DNA of 64,000 nucleotides from assembly GCF_000187245.1 (NCBI RefSeq), contig NC_027865.1, positions 496,001 through 560,000 on the forward strand, in the 5' to 3' direction. The stretch's first letter is position 1. Each line of letters starts with the position of its first letter. The DNA is from Ogataea parapolymorpha DL-1. Lineage: Eukaryota; Ascomycota; Pichiomycetes; Pichiales; Pichiaceae. A program made the translations under genes and the position numbers. The notes beneath the pieces were generated by a model. It had not been told where the DNA came from. It was given only the letters and a program-made list of their open reading frames with translations, and made no database searches. Of the stretch, positions 1-8,519 are shown piece after piece.

Positions 1-224
1 AGATTATCCTCAAATGGGTGGACTGGAGTATCAAAATTTCGTCTGTTTTGCTGGTCGTCGTAAACCTGATAGGGATCTCTTCTCTGGGGCATCACGTAGT
101 CTTTAGGGACCTTATAGTCAGGAAATTCGGACAAGTTTGGCAAGAACTTGGGCAATTCCGAACTGTATCTAACATGGACAATTCCTGGGGCTCTCTTGGC
201 CCCAACGGCCAATCTACTGAACAT
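1..224 (-). CDS. Mitochondrial complex I subunit NDUFB8-like (N-terminal part, runs off the window)
   Basis: Only the first 74 codons are inside the window; the gene continues to the left of base 1. Reading leftwards from the ATG at 224, the protein begins MFSRLAVGAKRAPGIVHVRY, a basic, hydroxylated leader typical of mitochondrial import. A proline- and aspartate-rich segment follows (FPDYKVPKDYVMPQRRDPY), then a DNQ-rich stretch ending TPVHPFEDN. This matches the N-terminal pattern of NDUFB8 (ASHI), an accessory subunit of the membrane arm of NADH:ubiquinone oxidoreductase: a short tyrosine/proline motif, an RDPY/RDPW motif, then the region before the single membrane helix. The call is by eye from a fragment. 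Three other complex I-related genes in the window support it. The gene is divergent from SWR1, sharing about 143 bp of upstream sequence. Confidence 0.6.
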   Translation of the reverse strand, partial: MFSRLAVGAKRAPGIVHVRYSSELPKFLPNLSEFPDYKVPKDYVMPQRRDPYQVYDDQQNRRNFDTPVHPFEDN

Positions 225-367
225 CTCTAAGGAAAGGATATTTTACTCCACATTTACAAAAAAATGGACCACCCGTCTAGGGAATGGCAGATTCTTTTTT
301 TTTTGAAATATTTGCCAAACACTAAAAAAAAGTACGACTCTAACATATATACCTGTCCTGGATTAAT

Positions 368-3300
368 ATGCTACCGAGTGAGAACGGCGGAATGCCTAGC
401 GGTAGTCGTTCACAAACTCCCAGCAAGCGGCGGTCGGAGTCTATCGACAGCCAATTGGAGGAGAGTGCTGGAAAACGAAGGAGCACGAGAGTGAAAGAGG
501 TGCCCAATTACTCGCTTTCCAGACCTCGCAACTCACGAGCGCCATCAGCCATAAACACGTTCGGCTCTACAGTGCCGCCATGTTTGAAATCAGGAGCAAT
601 AGAATTCAAATTACCCAAGGTAGACTCATCTCTCCCTATAGAAGAACAGAGGCAAATTGCAAAGTCGAACATGGCCAAGTTGGTGGTTCACAACGAATCT
701 CTCGTACAGGAGTTATACCATCTCGAGAATTTTACCTCGCTTGTATATTTCAAGCCAGAAGAGCCGAAACAACCCGACACATATGAACAGTACAAAACAG
801 AATTCTCATTATGGCCGAAAATCGACGAGGCGAAACTGGGTAGAAGGAGTCGCAGGCTCACAGAAAACAGCGACCCGTTGAAATTAGAGATTGAAAAGAT
901 AATAGAGCGGGATCGTAGCGAGTCAGTCCAGCCCACAGAGCCGGTGGAAGCGAAGAAACCCGCAGTTAAAAAAACAAAGGAAGCGTCAATCAAGTCTGAA
1001 TTTGAGCCTGAGGTGGAAGATTTTGCTTTTGAAAGTGACAGCTCCGAGGTCTCTATTCCACCTGTGACGCCCACAAACATCAAAAAGCTACATTTCAAGG
1101 TGAACGTCAGGCCGCAGCTGGTAACACACCCTTCACATGTCACGTCCCCCAGGTTTGGAAGTTTAGAGGAGTTTCTAAGCTCTTACAGGTCTACAATCGA
1201 AGAGCCTAGTCGAGATTTGTCGAATGAAGAGTACCAGGAATACTTGAACGCGCAGTACGAGCTGATCAACAAGATTCGCGAAGGTCTTGACTCGAAGCTT
1301 TTGACGCTTGATTTTAACGAAAACGTCTTCAGGGCCGTTCCTCAGGGTTTTCGGGAGCCAACCATGATAAAGAAAAATGCGCAGTACAGTTTGAATCATT
1401 ACAAGCCACCCCCCGAGCCTTTCAGGTCGAGGAACGAGCTCACCCACTATGATCATCTTCTCGCACAGGGTATGAGGTCGTCGAAGCTGATCCACGACTT
1501 GCGAGCTTCGAGGATCTCGAGGTGTCGTCGAATTGCAGGAATGATCGAGTCGCACTTCAAGAAGCTTTCCCAGGAACAGGAGAGGAAAGAGCGCGAGTTT
1601 GAGAAGAAGATTGCCAAGCTGGCTAGAGATACAGCCAAGGAGGTGAAGAAAAAATGGTTGGTGGCCGTGAAAGCGTACAAAATTCTGGAGGAGCGGGAAA
1701 AAGAGCGAGAACGTGCAGTCAAAAGCAAGGAGCAGCTTTCCAAGATTCTGGACCAGAGCACCAAGATGTTGGGTGCCCAGGTCGGGAAAAGAAGCGTGAC
1801 TCCCACGTCAAGACAGCATAGTGTTGTTTCTGAGCAGTCTCAGGCAGACAGCGACGATGAGTCAGGTTCGGACGACGACGAAAACATGAGCTCGAGCAGC
1901 AGCGAGGACAACGAGGAGGAAGGAAATGGCCAGCTCAAAGATGACAGCAAACTCACAGTTGAGGAGCTGCGCGAAAAGTACAAGGATTTGGACAAAGTGT
2001 CTGCAGAGCCGGATTCTGACGATGATTCTGAAGCAGAGGAGCCAGATACGTTGGCCTCATTATACGGAGTTGAATCCAATGGAGAACACAAGAAGATCAG
2101 CGTTGTTGACCAACTTACCGACGAGCAGAAAAAGAAGCTGATGGAGGAGTCGAATAACCCGCTCTTGGACGAAAGCGACGATAGCGACGACTCTATGTCG
2201 GACTCATCCGAAACTGAGTCTTCGGAGGAAGAAGTTTCATCGGATGAGTCGCAACCGGGACTGGCTTCTCTTTTTGGCAATAATATCAAAGACGAGCCAG
2301 GAGAGGCAATCACGCCTCCTTCGTCGGACGAGATGGAGGTGGACGGAGACAATCCTGCGATTCCAGACGTTCCTGTGCCTATTCTTCTTCGCGGAACATT
2401 GAGAGAGTATCAAAAACAGGGTCTCAACTGGCTGGCCTCTTTATACAACACAGGAACCAATGGTATTCTCGCTGATGAGATGGGTCTGGGAAAGACTATT
2501 CAGACAATCTCGCTAATCTCGTATCTGGCGTGCGAAAAGAATATATGGGGACCACATTTGATTGTTGTGCCCACGTCGGTGATGCTCAACTGGGAGATGG
2601 AATTCAAACGGTTTGCGCCGGGATTCAAGGTGTTGACGTACTATGGCAATCCCCAGCAAAGAAAGGAGAAGAGAAGGGGCTGGAATACACCAGATACTTT
2701 CCATGTCTGCATCACGTCGTATCAACTGGTTGTTCAAGATCACTCTGTCTTCAGAAGAAAAAAATGGCGGTATATGATTCTTGATGAAGCACATAACATC
2801 AAGAATTTCCGCTCTCAAAGATGGAAGGCCCTGTTGAATTTCAACACCGAAAACCGGTTACTTCTGACGGGTACACCTTTGCAGAACAACATCATGGAAT
2901 TGTGGTCTCTGCTGTACTTTTTGATGCCGTCTTCAAAGGCCGACCAGATGATGCCAGATGGCTTTGCAAATTTAATGGATTTCCAACAGTGGTTCGGACG
3001 CCCGGTGGACAAAATCATACAAGGAGGAGGATATGGTGGCGGACAGGAAGATGACGAGACGAAGGAGACTGTCAACAAGTTGCATCAGGTTCTGCGTCCA
3101 TATCTTCTGAGAAGATTGAAGCAGGACGTCGAAAAACAGATGCCTGCTAAATATGAGCACATTGTCTACTGTCGTCTGTCCAAAAGACAAAGATTGCTCT
3201 ATGACGACTTTATGAGTCGTGCTCAAACGAGAGAGACGCTGGCGAGTGGTAACTTCCTGAGTATTATCAACTGTCTGATGCAGTTGCGGAAAGTTTGCAA

Positions 3301-4864
3301 CCATCCGGATTTGTTTGAGGTGAGACCTATTTTGACCAGTTTGGCAATGGAGAAAAATGTGGCCAGTAGTTTTGATCTGAACGACCTGGTTATTCGGAAG
3401 CATTTGAGAAAATCTCAAAAGCCTAGTGTGGATCTAAATTTTTTGAACTTGACTCCCGCAGAAGACTTCACATGGAACTCTTTCAATGTCGAAAGCTTGA
3501 GAAAAGTGTCTGCCTCGCGCCAGTTCAGCGAGGAAATCCAGAAATTGGAGGCCAACCTGAAGCCAGTTGAAGCCAACTTCGAAAGCCTGACCCAGTACTA
3601 TGAGCACCTGAAATACAAGGAGCAGGCAGAATTGATTGACCTGTTCAAACAGAGGCTTTATGTGAACAATTTTAATTGCGAAAAAAATCCTATCTACTCC
3701 TCCAATCTTCTTGATTTGGTGAAGTTTAATAGATACTCAAAGGAAAATTTCAACCAGCTGGAGGAATTGAAGCTCGTTCAGTCTGTAAGCACACGCGCCG
3801 AGACCGTGAGTGACACAATCGAGAAATATGCTTTTGTCACGCCCAAAGTCGTTACGCAGAATACACTCGACTTGGAGATTCCAGAGCCTGTCCAAAACGA
3901 GATAAGACAGTTGAAACTTGATAATCCATTCCACCAAGCTCAAATCAAGCTTTCCATCACGTTCCCGGACAAGTCTTTGCTCCAGTACGACTGTGGAAAA
4001 TTGCAAAAGCTCGCTAGTCTCTTGCAGGATCTGATTCCAAAAGGTCACAGAGTTCTCATTTTCACACAGATGACAAAAGTGCTGGACATTCTGGAAAAAT
4101 TCATGAATTACAATGGCTACAAGTATATGAGACTGGATGGCGCGACCAAGATAGAAGATAGACAGCTGTTGACAGAACGTTTCAACAAGGACCCGAAAAT
4201 CAAATGTTTCATTCTGAGTACCAGATCTGGAGGTCTGGGAATCAATCTGACTGGAGCAGACACCGTCATATTTTACGACTCGGACTGGAACCCTGCCATG
4301 GATAAACAGTGTCAGGACCGGTGTCACAGAATTGGACAAACGAGAGATGTGCACATCTACCGATTCGTTTCGGAGTACACGATTGAGTCGAACATTTTGA
4401 AGAAAGCGAACCAGAAACGTCAGCTGGACAACGTTGTCATTCAGGAAGGAGATTTCACGACCGATTACTTCAGCAAGATCACAGTGAAAGATCTTTTCGG
4501 AGAAGGCTCCGAGGATTCTCCGGGCGATGCGAAGCCCCTGATAGCAAACGACCAAGGAAAGTCGGAGAACGAGCTTGCAAAGGTTTTGGAGCAGGCTGAG
4601 GACGCAGAAGATGCACAGGCTGCCGAGGTGGCGATGAAGGAGGTGAATCTGGATAATAACGATTTTACTGAGGACCAGAATGTTCTAGCAAGCACAAAGA
4701 GTCCGAGCGTTGTTGGCCAAACACGACAAAACTCTGCCGAGCCTGACGACTTTGTGAAACGAATTGAGTCCAAGGAGGATGAAGAGGAGGAAGAAGACGA
4801 CGGTATTGGTCACATTGACGAGTACATGATCCGGTTTATTGCTGGAGGCTTCTATTTCGATTAA
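368..4864 (+). CDS. SWR1: SWR1-type chromatin-remodelling ATPase
   Basis: A 1498-residue Snf2-family ATPase, expected to be the catalytic subunit of the SWR1 complex, which exchanges H2A for H2A.Z in promoter nucleosomes. The order is that of Swr1. A disordered basic N-terminus comes first, then an HSA helix region (about 345-425, arginine/lysine-rich, where actin and actin-related proteins dock). Next is a long Asp/Glu/Ser acidic stretch (about 490-650) of the kind that handles histone dimers. The first helicase lobe starts near 675, with LADEMGLGKTIQT as the Walker A motif and DEAHNIKN near 806. A long insertion separates it from the second lobe (about 1205-1370, STRSGGLGINL, QCQDRCHRIGQ). 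That large split between lobes separates Swr1/Ino80 remodellers from Snf2 and Isw. The length is close to S. cerevisiae Swr1 (1514). The start is the first ATG in a frame open to the end. Confidence 0.96.
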   Translation: MLPSENGGMPSGSRSQTPSKRRSESIDSQLEESAGKRRSTRVKEVPNYSLSRPRNSRAPSAINTFGSTVPPCLKSGAIEFKLPKVDSSLPIEEQRQIAKSNMAKLVVHNESLVQELYHLENFTSLVYFKPEEPKQPDTYEQYKTEFSLWPKIDEAKLGRRSRRLTENSDPLKLEIEKIIERDRSESVQPTEPVEAKKPAVKKTKEASIKSEFEPEVEDFAFESDSSEVSIPPVTPTNIKKLHFKVNVRPQLVTHPSHVTSPRFGSLEEFLSSYRSTIEEPSRDLSNEEYQEYLNAQYELINKIREGLDSKLLTLDFNENVFRAVPQGFREPTMIKKNAQYSLNHYKPPPEPFRSRNELTHYDHLLAQGMRSSKLIHDLRASRISRCRRIAGMIESHFKKLSQEQERKEREFEKKIAKLARDTAKEVKKKWLVAVKAYKILEEREKERERAVKSKEQLSKILDQSTKMLGAQVGKRSVTPTSRQHSVVSEQSQADSDDESGSDDDENMSSSSSEDNEEEGNGQLKDDSKLTVEELREKYKDLDKVSAEPDSDDDSEAEEPDTLASLYGVESNGEHKKISVVDQLTDEQKKKLMEESNNPLLDESDDSDDSMSDSSETESSEEEVSSDESQPGLASLFGNNIKDEPGEAITPPSSDEMEVDGDNPAIPDVPVPILLRGTLREYQKQGLNWLASLYNTGTNGILADEMGLGKTIQTISLISYLACEKNIWGPHLIVVPTSVMLNWEMEFKRFAPGFKVLTYYGNPQQRKEKRRGWNTPDTFHVCITSYQLVVQDHSVFRRKKWRYMILDEAHNIKNFRSQRWKALLNFNTENRLLLTGTPLQNNIMELWSLLYFLMPSSKADQMMPDGFANLMDFQQWFGRPVDKIIQGGGYGGGQEDDETKETVNKLHQVLRPYLLRRLKQDVEKQMPAKYEHIVYCRLSKRQRLLYDDFMSRAQTRETLASGNFLSIINCLMQLRKVCNHPDLFEVRPILTSLAMEKNVASSFDLNDLVIRKHLRKSQKPSVDLNFLNLTPAEDFTWNSFNVESLRKVSASRQFSEEIQKLEANLKPVEANFESLTQYYEHLKYKEQAELIDLFKQRLYVNNFNCEKNPIYSSNLLDLVKFNRYSKENFNQLEELKLVQSVSTRAETVSDTIEKYAFVTPKVVTQNTLDLEIPEPVQNEIRQLKLDNPFHQAQIKLSITFPDKSLLQYDCGKLQKLASLLQDLIPKGHRVLIFTQMTKVLDILEKFMNYNGYKYMRLDGATKIEDRQLLTERFNKDPKIKCFILSTRSGGLGINLTGADTVIFYDSDWNPAMDKQCQDRCHRIGQTRDVHIYRFVSEYTIESNILKKANQKRQLDNVVIQEGDFTTDYFSKITVKDLFGEGSEDSPGDAKPLIANDQGKSENELAKVLEQAEDAEDAQAAEVAMKEVNLDNNDFTEDQNVLASTKSPSVVGQTRQNSAEPDDFVKRIESKEDEEEEEDDGIGHIDEYMIRFIAGGFYFD

Positions 4865-4952
4865 CTGTATATTATGTAATATTAGATGAGCCGCATGATG
4901 TCATTGCGCCGACCCCAGATTTTCTTCACAGACAGCAAGCAAACTTAAAAAG

Positions 4953-4960
4953 TATAAATA
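4953..4960 (+). promoter_or_regulatory. TATA box of the RTC3-like gene
   Basis: TATAAATA lies 38 bp before the ATG at 4991, in the 126-bp gap after SWR1. The distance is short but within the usual range for a yeast TATA element, and it fits an inducible gene. Confidence 0.5.
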
Positions 4961-4990
4961 TCCCACCACCGCTTCCAATTGAGACCAACC

Positions 4991-5338
4991 ATGACCGGAC
5001 CATATAAACTTTTCTACAAAGGCCAAAGCAAGGATTTTGTCGTTTTCATTGACGACAAGGACGCCTACGAAAAATATGCTCATAAGCACGACCACTCTAT
5101 ACCATTGACTGATGTGGTGTCTAATTTCGACATCTACACCAACCAGATGGGCCAAGGATCCACAGGAAAATTAGAGAAAGCATCGCAGACAGATCTCAGC
5201 GTGGAATTCGGCGAGGTCAAGCATGCAGAGGATGTGCTACCAGTAATTTTGGAAAAAGGAGAAATTTTAAATAGTACAGGAGTGGATCATAAAAAGTGGT
5301 CGTCCACGAATGACTCCAATGGCTTTAACGCAAGATAG
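4991..5338 (+). CDS. RTC3: RTC3/HGI1-like protein with an SBDS-type N-terminal fold
   Basis: A 115-residue protein starting MTGPYKLFYKGQSKDFVVF. The whole protein resembles Rtc3 (YHR087W), a small stress-induced yeast protein built from the N-terminal domain of the SBDS ribosome-maturation factor. Shared features are the YKG motif near residue 9, the F-x-x-F/YT segment before a glycine-rich GQGSTGKLEKAS loop, the EFG motif and the DVLPVILEKGE helix. Rtc3 is linked genetically to telomere capping and RNA metabolism; its biochemical role is not settled. The frame is open slightly upstream without an ATG, so the first ATG at 4991 is the start. A TATA box lies just upstream. Confidence 0.85.
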   Translation: MTGPYKLFYKGQSKDFVVFIDDKDAYEKYAHKHDHSIPLTDVVSNFDIYTNQMGQGSTGKLEKASQTDLSVEFGEVKHAEDVLPVILEKGEILNSTGVDHKKWSSTNDSNGFNAR

Positions 5339-5383
5339 ATCAGGGCATTTTTCTTACAATTGAGTAGTACAAATAAATAAACG

Positions 5384-7516
5384 TTAATTTGTATTTTCGA
5401 GTTCGGACATATTCGAATGCACACTTAATGATTTGATTAGTTTTTTAAAGCTGAAGCTTTTTCTGATTGAGCCAGACCCCGAAATCGTGTGGTCAGCATA
5501 AGTTTCTGTATCTCCGGATACGGTTTCGTCCTTTTCGTCTGTAGATCTCATGTTGCCCAAAGTGTGTGCCAAATTGCGCATGGAGGAGGAAGTAGAAAGC
5601 TTCGTGCCACTCCGGCCTCCTCTCATGAGCGAGGTCGAACGCGGACCCGAGGACTGAGAGTTTTGGTTGTTGAGAGAGGAAATAGACGAGATCGACAGTT
5701 TTTTGCGCAAACTGAAGTCGGAAATGCTGCGTGTGAGTGGGACGGTAGTCTTTGGGATCTCGGATGCCCACAGATCACCCAAGCTCTTTTCCACTCTGAC
5801 TCTATCCTCTTTCTTAATTGCCACTACGACATTGTGGCTGGAAAAGCGGTCTCTGCGCAGAGACTCGTCTGGGTACGGATTGAAATGGTGGATGGAGAAC
5901 TGGCGAACGCTCGCTTCAAGAGCAAAAAGCTGCCCATGACTTTTCTCCCTGAATGGTGTGATGTCGTCAGGAATGAAGCTTCTGAACCTGAACTTCTCAA
6001 GTTCACTTCTGTGCAGTCTGTGTTTTCGTTTATAAAAGGAGTAGGCAAAGTCTTGGTTTCCAATATCGGCGCGCCATTTTGCGGACATTTCACGGAGCTT
6101 CTCCAGCCACACCTGCTTCTCTGACTCTGATGGTAAGATCACCACAATCTCAAACTGCTTGAAATTGTACTCAAACTGGATCTTAAAACAGTGGGGATAA
6201 ATTGTGAAGAGAAGTCCTTTGGCCCCTAAATCACTGTCCTGAATATTGAAGATTGACGAAACAGGAATGATCATTTTGACTCCCAGCTGACGGTGTTTGT
6301 AGGGCCTCACAAGAACAAGATGCGAGTCAAAGAGAATGGAACCGAAGTATTCGTACTTGATGGTTTCTTGGTGGCTCCAGACGGTTGCAAAAGCTGCCAC
6401 TATTATGACGTCTCCCATATTGTCGAAGAAGTAAGGGTCGTCAGATATACGCTTGAGAGAACTGCTCATCATAGTCTTTAGTTGCTGGTTTGCCAGCTCG
6501 ATTTTCTCGTACCTGCCCACATGATTGTTAATCTGAGTGCATTTATCAGCGATATGCTTCACACATGATTCAAGTTTATCGTTCATTCTAGAGTCAATGT
6601 CTCCTTTTGATTTCTGTAAAAGCGAGTCCACTATCAGCTTGTATCTGGAGATCCTGTTTGTGGGCATCTGGACCAGCGAGATGAACCTAATGTCCAGCTG
6701 TTGCTGGAGAAAATAGCTGGAAGCCACGTCTTGGTGCTCCACCATGTAATCGTTGTATATCACGATTGAGCTTGTGTTGTACTGATGAACGTTTTTAGCT
6801 TCTGCAAAGATAATGACTTTTGGAACCAGCTGGCAATATGCACTGTACGTGCGAACATTGATTGAATTATCGTGGATCCAATCAACGATTTTCTCAAGAT
6901 AGCACAGATCCTCAGATCGGGGGACATGGGTTTCGAACATGGGAGAATGGATGGACAGTCTCGATGTCTCAGCTGAGTTTCCACTCTTGACCCATTCGCG
7001 GTATAGCGAGACCAGTCCTTTAAGAAATCGCGTATGCTCTTCCAGCAGACTATCGACGACACTAGCGAAGTTCTCGAAAAATAGCGGAATCGGCTCGCTT
7101 GCTCCAAGATAACTAACGTAAACCTCTTTCAGCACTTTCAGGGATTTGACATACACCTCTTCTGTGTTTAGCAATTCTTTTATTTGCTTCTGCCTAGTGA
7201 AGGATCTCTTAAAAGCAGAAGAAGATGTCTTTTTCACAGGAGTGACGGGTGTTAGAAGACACGTTTCTGGGCCCTCCAAGCTTTCCATCTCAAGACCCGA
7301 ATTCAGGTCCAGCGGGGCTGGGGTGTTAACAGTGATTGACGAGGATGAGTCAAACCGCAAGTCTATGTAGTCTAGAGCTGCGAGCGGTTTGGAGTCATAG
7401 TTTTCCACTTCGGAGGTTGAGTCGCCAACTGATGCCAGCGTAAAGTTGTCACTCAAGTGTTTTTCCTCATTTGGTTCTGGCTTGGACGTATTTGTGTCCG
7501 TATCGATGAGCGACAT
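5384..7516 (-). CDS. Dbl-family Rho GTPase exchange factor (DH-PH), orphan type
   Basis: A 710-residue protein. After a disordered N-terminus (1-95) it has a Dbl-homology domain at about 105-325. Its first conserved helix reads KELLNTEEVYVKSLKVLKEVY, and its last carries the NRISRYKLIVDSLLQKS signature, equivalent to the P-x-R-I-x-R-Y-x-L-L-L motif of DH domains. A PH domain follows (about 355-485), with a WLEKL-type C-terminal helix. A basic, serine-rich tail ends the protein. The DH-PH pair should load GTP on a Rho/Cdc42 GTPase at membranes. It lacks the CNH domain of Rom1/2 and Tus1 and the CH and PB1 domains of Cdc24, so I cannot match it to a named S. cerevisiae GEF. It is convergent with RTC3 (45 bp between stops) and divergent from RRF1. 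Confidence 0.85.
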   Translation of the reverse strand: MSLIDTDTNTSKPEPNEEKHLSDNFTLASVGDSTSEVENYDSKPLAALDYIDLRFDSSSSITVNTPAPLDLNSGLEMESLEGPETCLLTPVTPVKKTSSSAFKRSFTRQKQIKELLNTEEVYVKSLKVLKEVYVSYLGASEPIPLFFENFASVVDSLLEEHTRFLKGLVSLYREWVKSGNSAETSRLSIHSPMFETHVPRSEDLCYLEKIVDWIHDNSINVRTYSAYCQLVPKVIIFAEAKNVHQYNTSSIVIYNDYMVEHQDVASSYFLQQQLDIRFISLVQMPTNRISRYKLIVDSLLQKSKGDIDSRMNDKLESCVKHIADKCTQINNHVGRYEKIELANQQLKTMMSSSLKRISDDPYFFDNMGDVIIVAAFATVWSHQETIKYEYFGSILFDSHLVLVRPYKHRQLGVKMIIPVSSIFNIQDSDLGAKGLLFTIYPHCFKIQFEYNFKQFEIVVILPSESEKQVWLEKLREMSAKWRADIGNQDFAYSFYKRKHRLHRSELEKFRFRSFIPDDITPFREKSHGQLFALEASVRQFSIHHFNPYPDESLRRDRFSSHNVVVAIKKEDRVRVEKSLGDLWASEIPKTTVPLTRSISDFSLRKKLSISSISSLNNQNSQSSGPRSTSLMRGGRSGTKLSTSSSMRNLAHTLGNMRSTDEKDETVSGDTETYADHTISGSGSIRKSFSFKKLIKSLSVHSNMSELENTN

Positions 7517-7786
7517 GGATAATGAAAAACGAGATGTTCAGCGTCTAAAAAGTCGCAATATTGGATAGAAAAATAATTCCTGCATTTCAGCTACTTATAC
7601 TTTTCCAAGCTGCCAAATACCAAATACTTTGATTCGCATCATAACAGACAAATGTGATATAACAGGAACGACTGTGTGGGAAGTGACAGATCGCACAAGT
7701 TCCCCCTTTTTTATTTTATTTTAGGGAGCCTCGGGCTGTGTTAATTTTCTGCATTGGTTGAAAAATTAGATTAAGCAAGACTAGTC

Positions 7787-8458
7787 ATGATAGGACTGAA
7801 ATTCGCCGCTAGAAGCACTCCCCGCTTCCAGTCTTTGTTCTGGAGACCCTTTAGTAGGACGTCGTTTACATTAAAGAGCAAGGCCAAAAATTCCACCGAT
7901 GTCGAGGAAATAAATCCGTCAGCTATACTGAAAGACGTCGACACACAGTTCCAATCTGTCTTGGACAAGTACAAGAAAAAGATCACAGAGATCAAATTGG
8001 GCAAGGCAGATCCCCAAATTTTTAACAAATTGAAAGTCAGGGTCGAAAATGGGACAGTTCCGTTCACCGACATCGCTCAGACCACCCTCAAAGGAAAGTT
8101 TCTTACCATTACCGTTTTTGACCCCAAGAATAGCAAACGGATCATCAGCGCTATTTTGGGTACTAATTTGAACCTGAATGCTGAGGAAGACCCCAAAAAC
8201 CCACAGCTTCTGAGGGTTGCTCTGCCATCCACCACCAAGGACTTGAAAGAGAAACAGGCCAAGGAATTAAAGGAAAACTTCAACATTTTCAAGGCCAGCT
8301 CTGCAAGCATCCGTGCACAGGTGCTTAAAGACCTCAAGAAAGTGCGGGGCTCTGCCGACACGCTTAGGAAGCTGCTGAACGATATTGAGAAGACACACAA
8401 GAACTACACAGAAAAATTGACCAATGCGTACAAAGAGGCCGAAAAGAGCCTGAAATAA
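7787..8458 (+). CDS. RRF1: Mitochondrial ribosome recycling factor
   Basis: A 223-residue protein with a basic, acid-free leader (MIGLKFAARSTPRFQSLFWRPF) typical of a mitochondrial presequence. The body is a ribosome recycling factor: helix 1 with the arginine-equivalent region KKITEIKLGKADPQIFNKLKV, a central beta domain (TTLKGKFLTITVFDPKNSKRIISAI), and a long C-terminal charged helix (RAQVLKDLKKVRGSADTLRKLLNDIEKTHKNYTEKLTNAYKE). It splits post-termination mitoribosomes together with the mitochondrial EF-G2-type factor. The size is near S. cerevisiae Rrf1 (230). It shares a 270-bp upstream region with the divergent Rho GEF gene; nothing else is visible in that region. Confidence 0.93.
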   Translation: MIGLKFAARSTPRFQSLFWRPFSRTSFTLKSKAKNSTDVEEINPSAILKDVDTQFQSVLDKYKKKITEIKLGKADPQIFNKLKVRVENGTVPFTDIAQTTLKGKFLTITVFDPKNSKRIISAILGTNLNLNAEEDPKNPQLLRVALPSTTKDLKEKQAKELKENFNIFKASSASIRAQVLKDLKKVRGSADTLRKLLNDIEKTHKNYTEKLTNAYKEAEKSLK

Positions 8459-8519
8459 AAGATAGAACTCTCACATAGACAATATATGATTGAAAGTTTA
8501 TTAGTATGTCTATTTTACA

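Noticed and set aside
3737..4555. 272-codon open frame antisense to SWR1
   Set aside because: Overlaps the conserved second helicase lobe of SWR1; no domain of its own.
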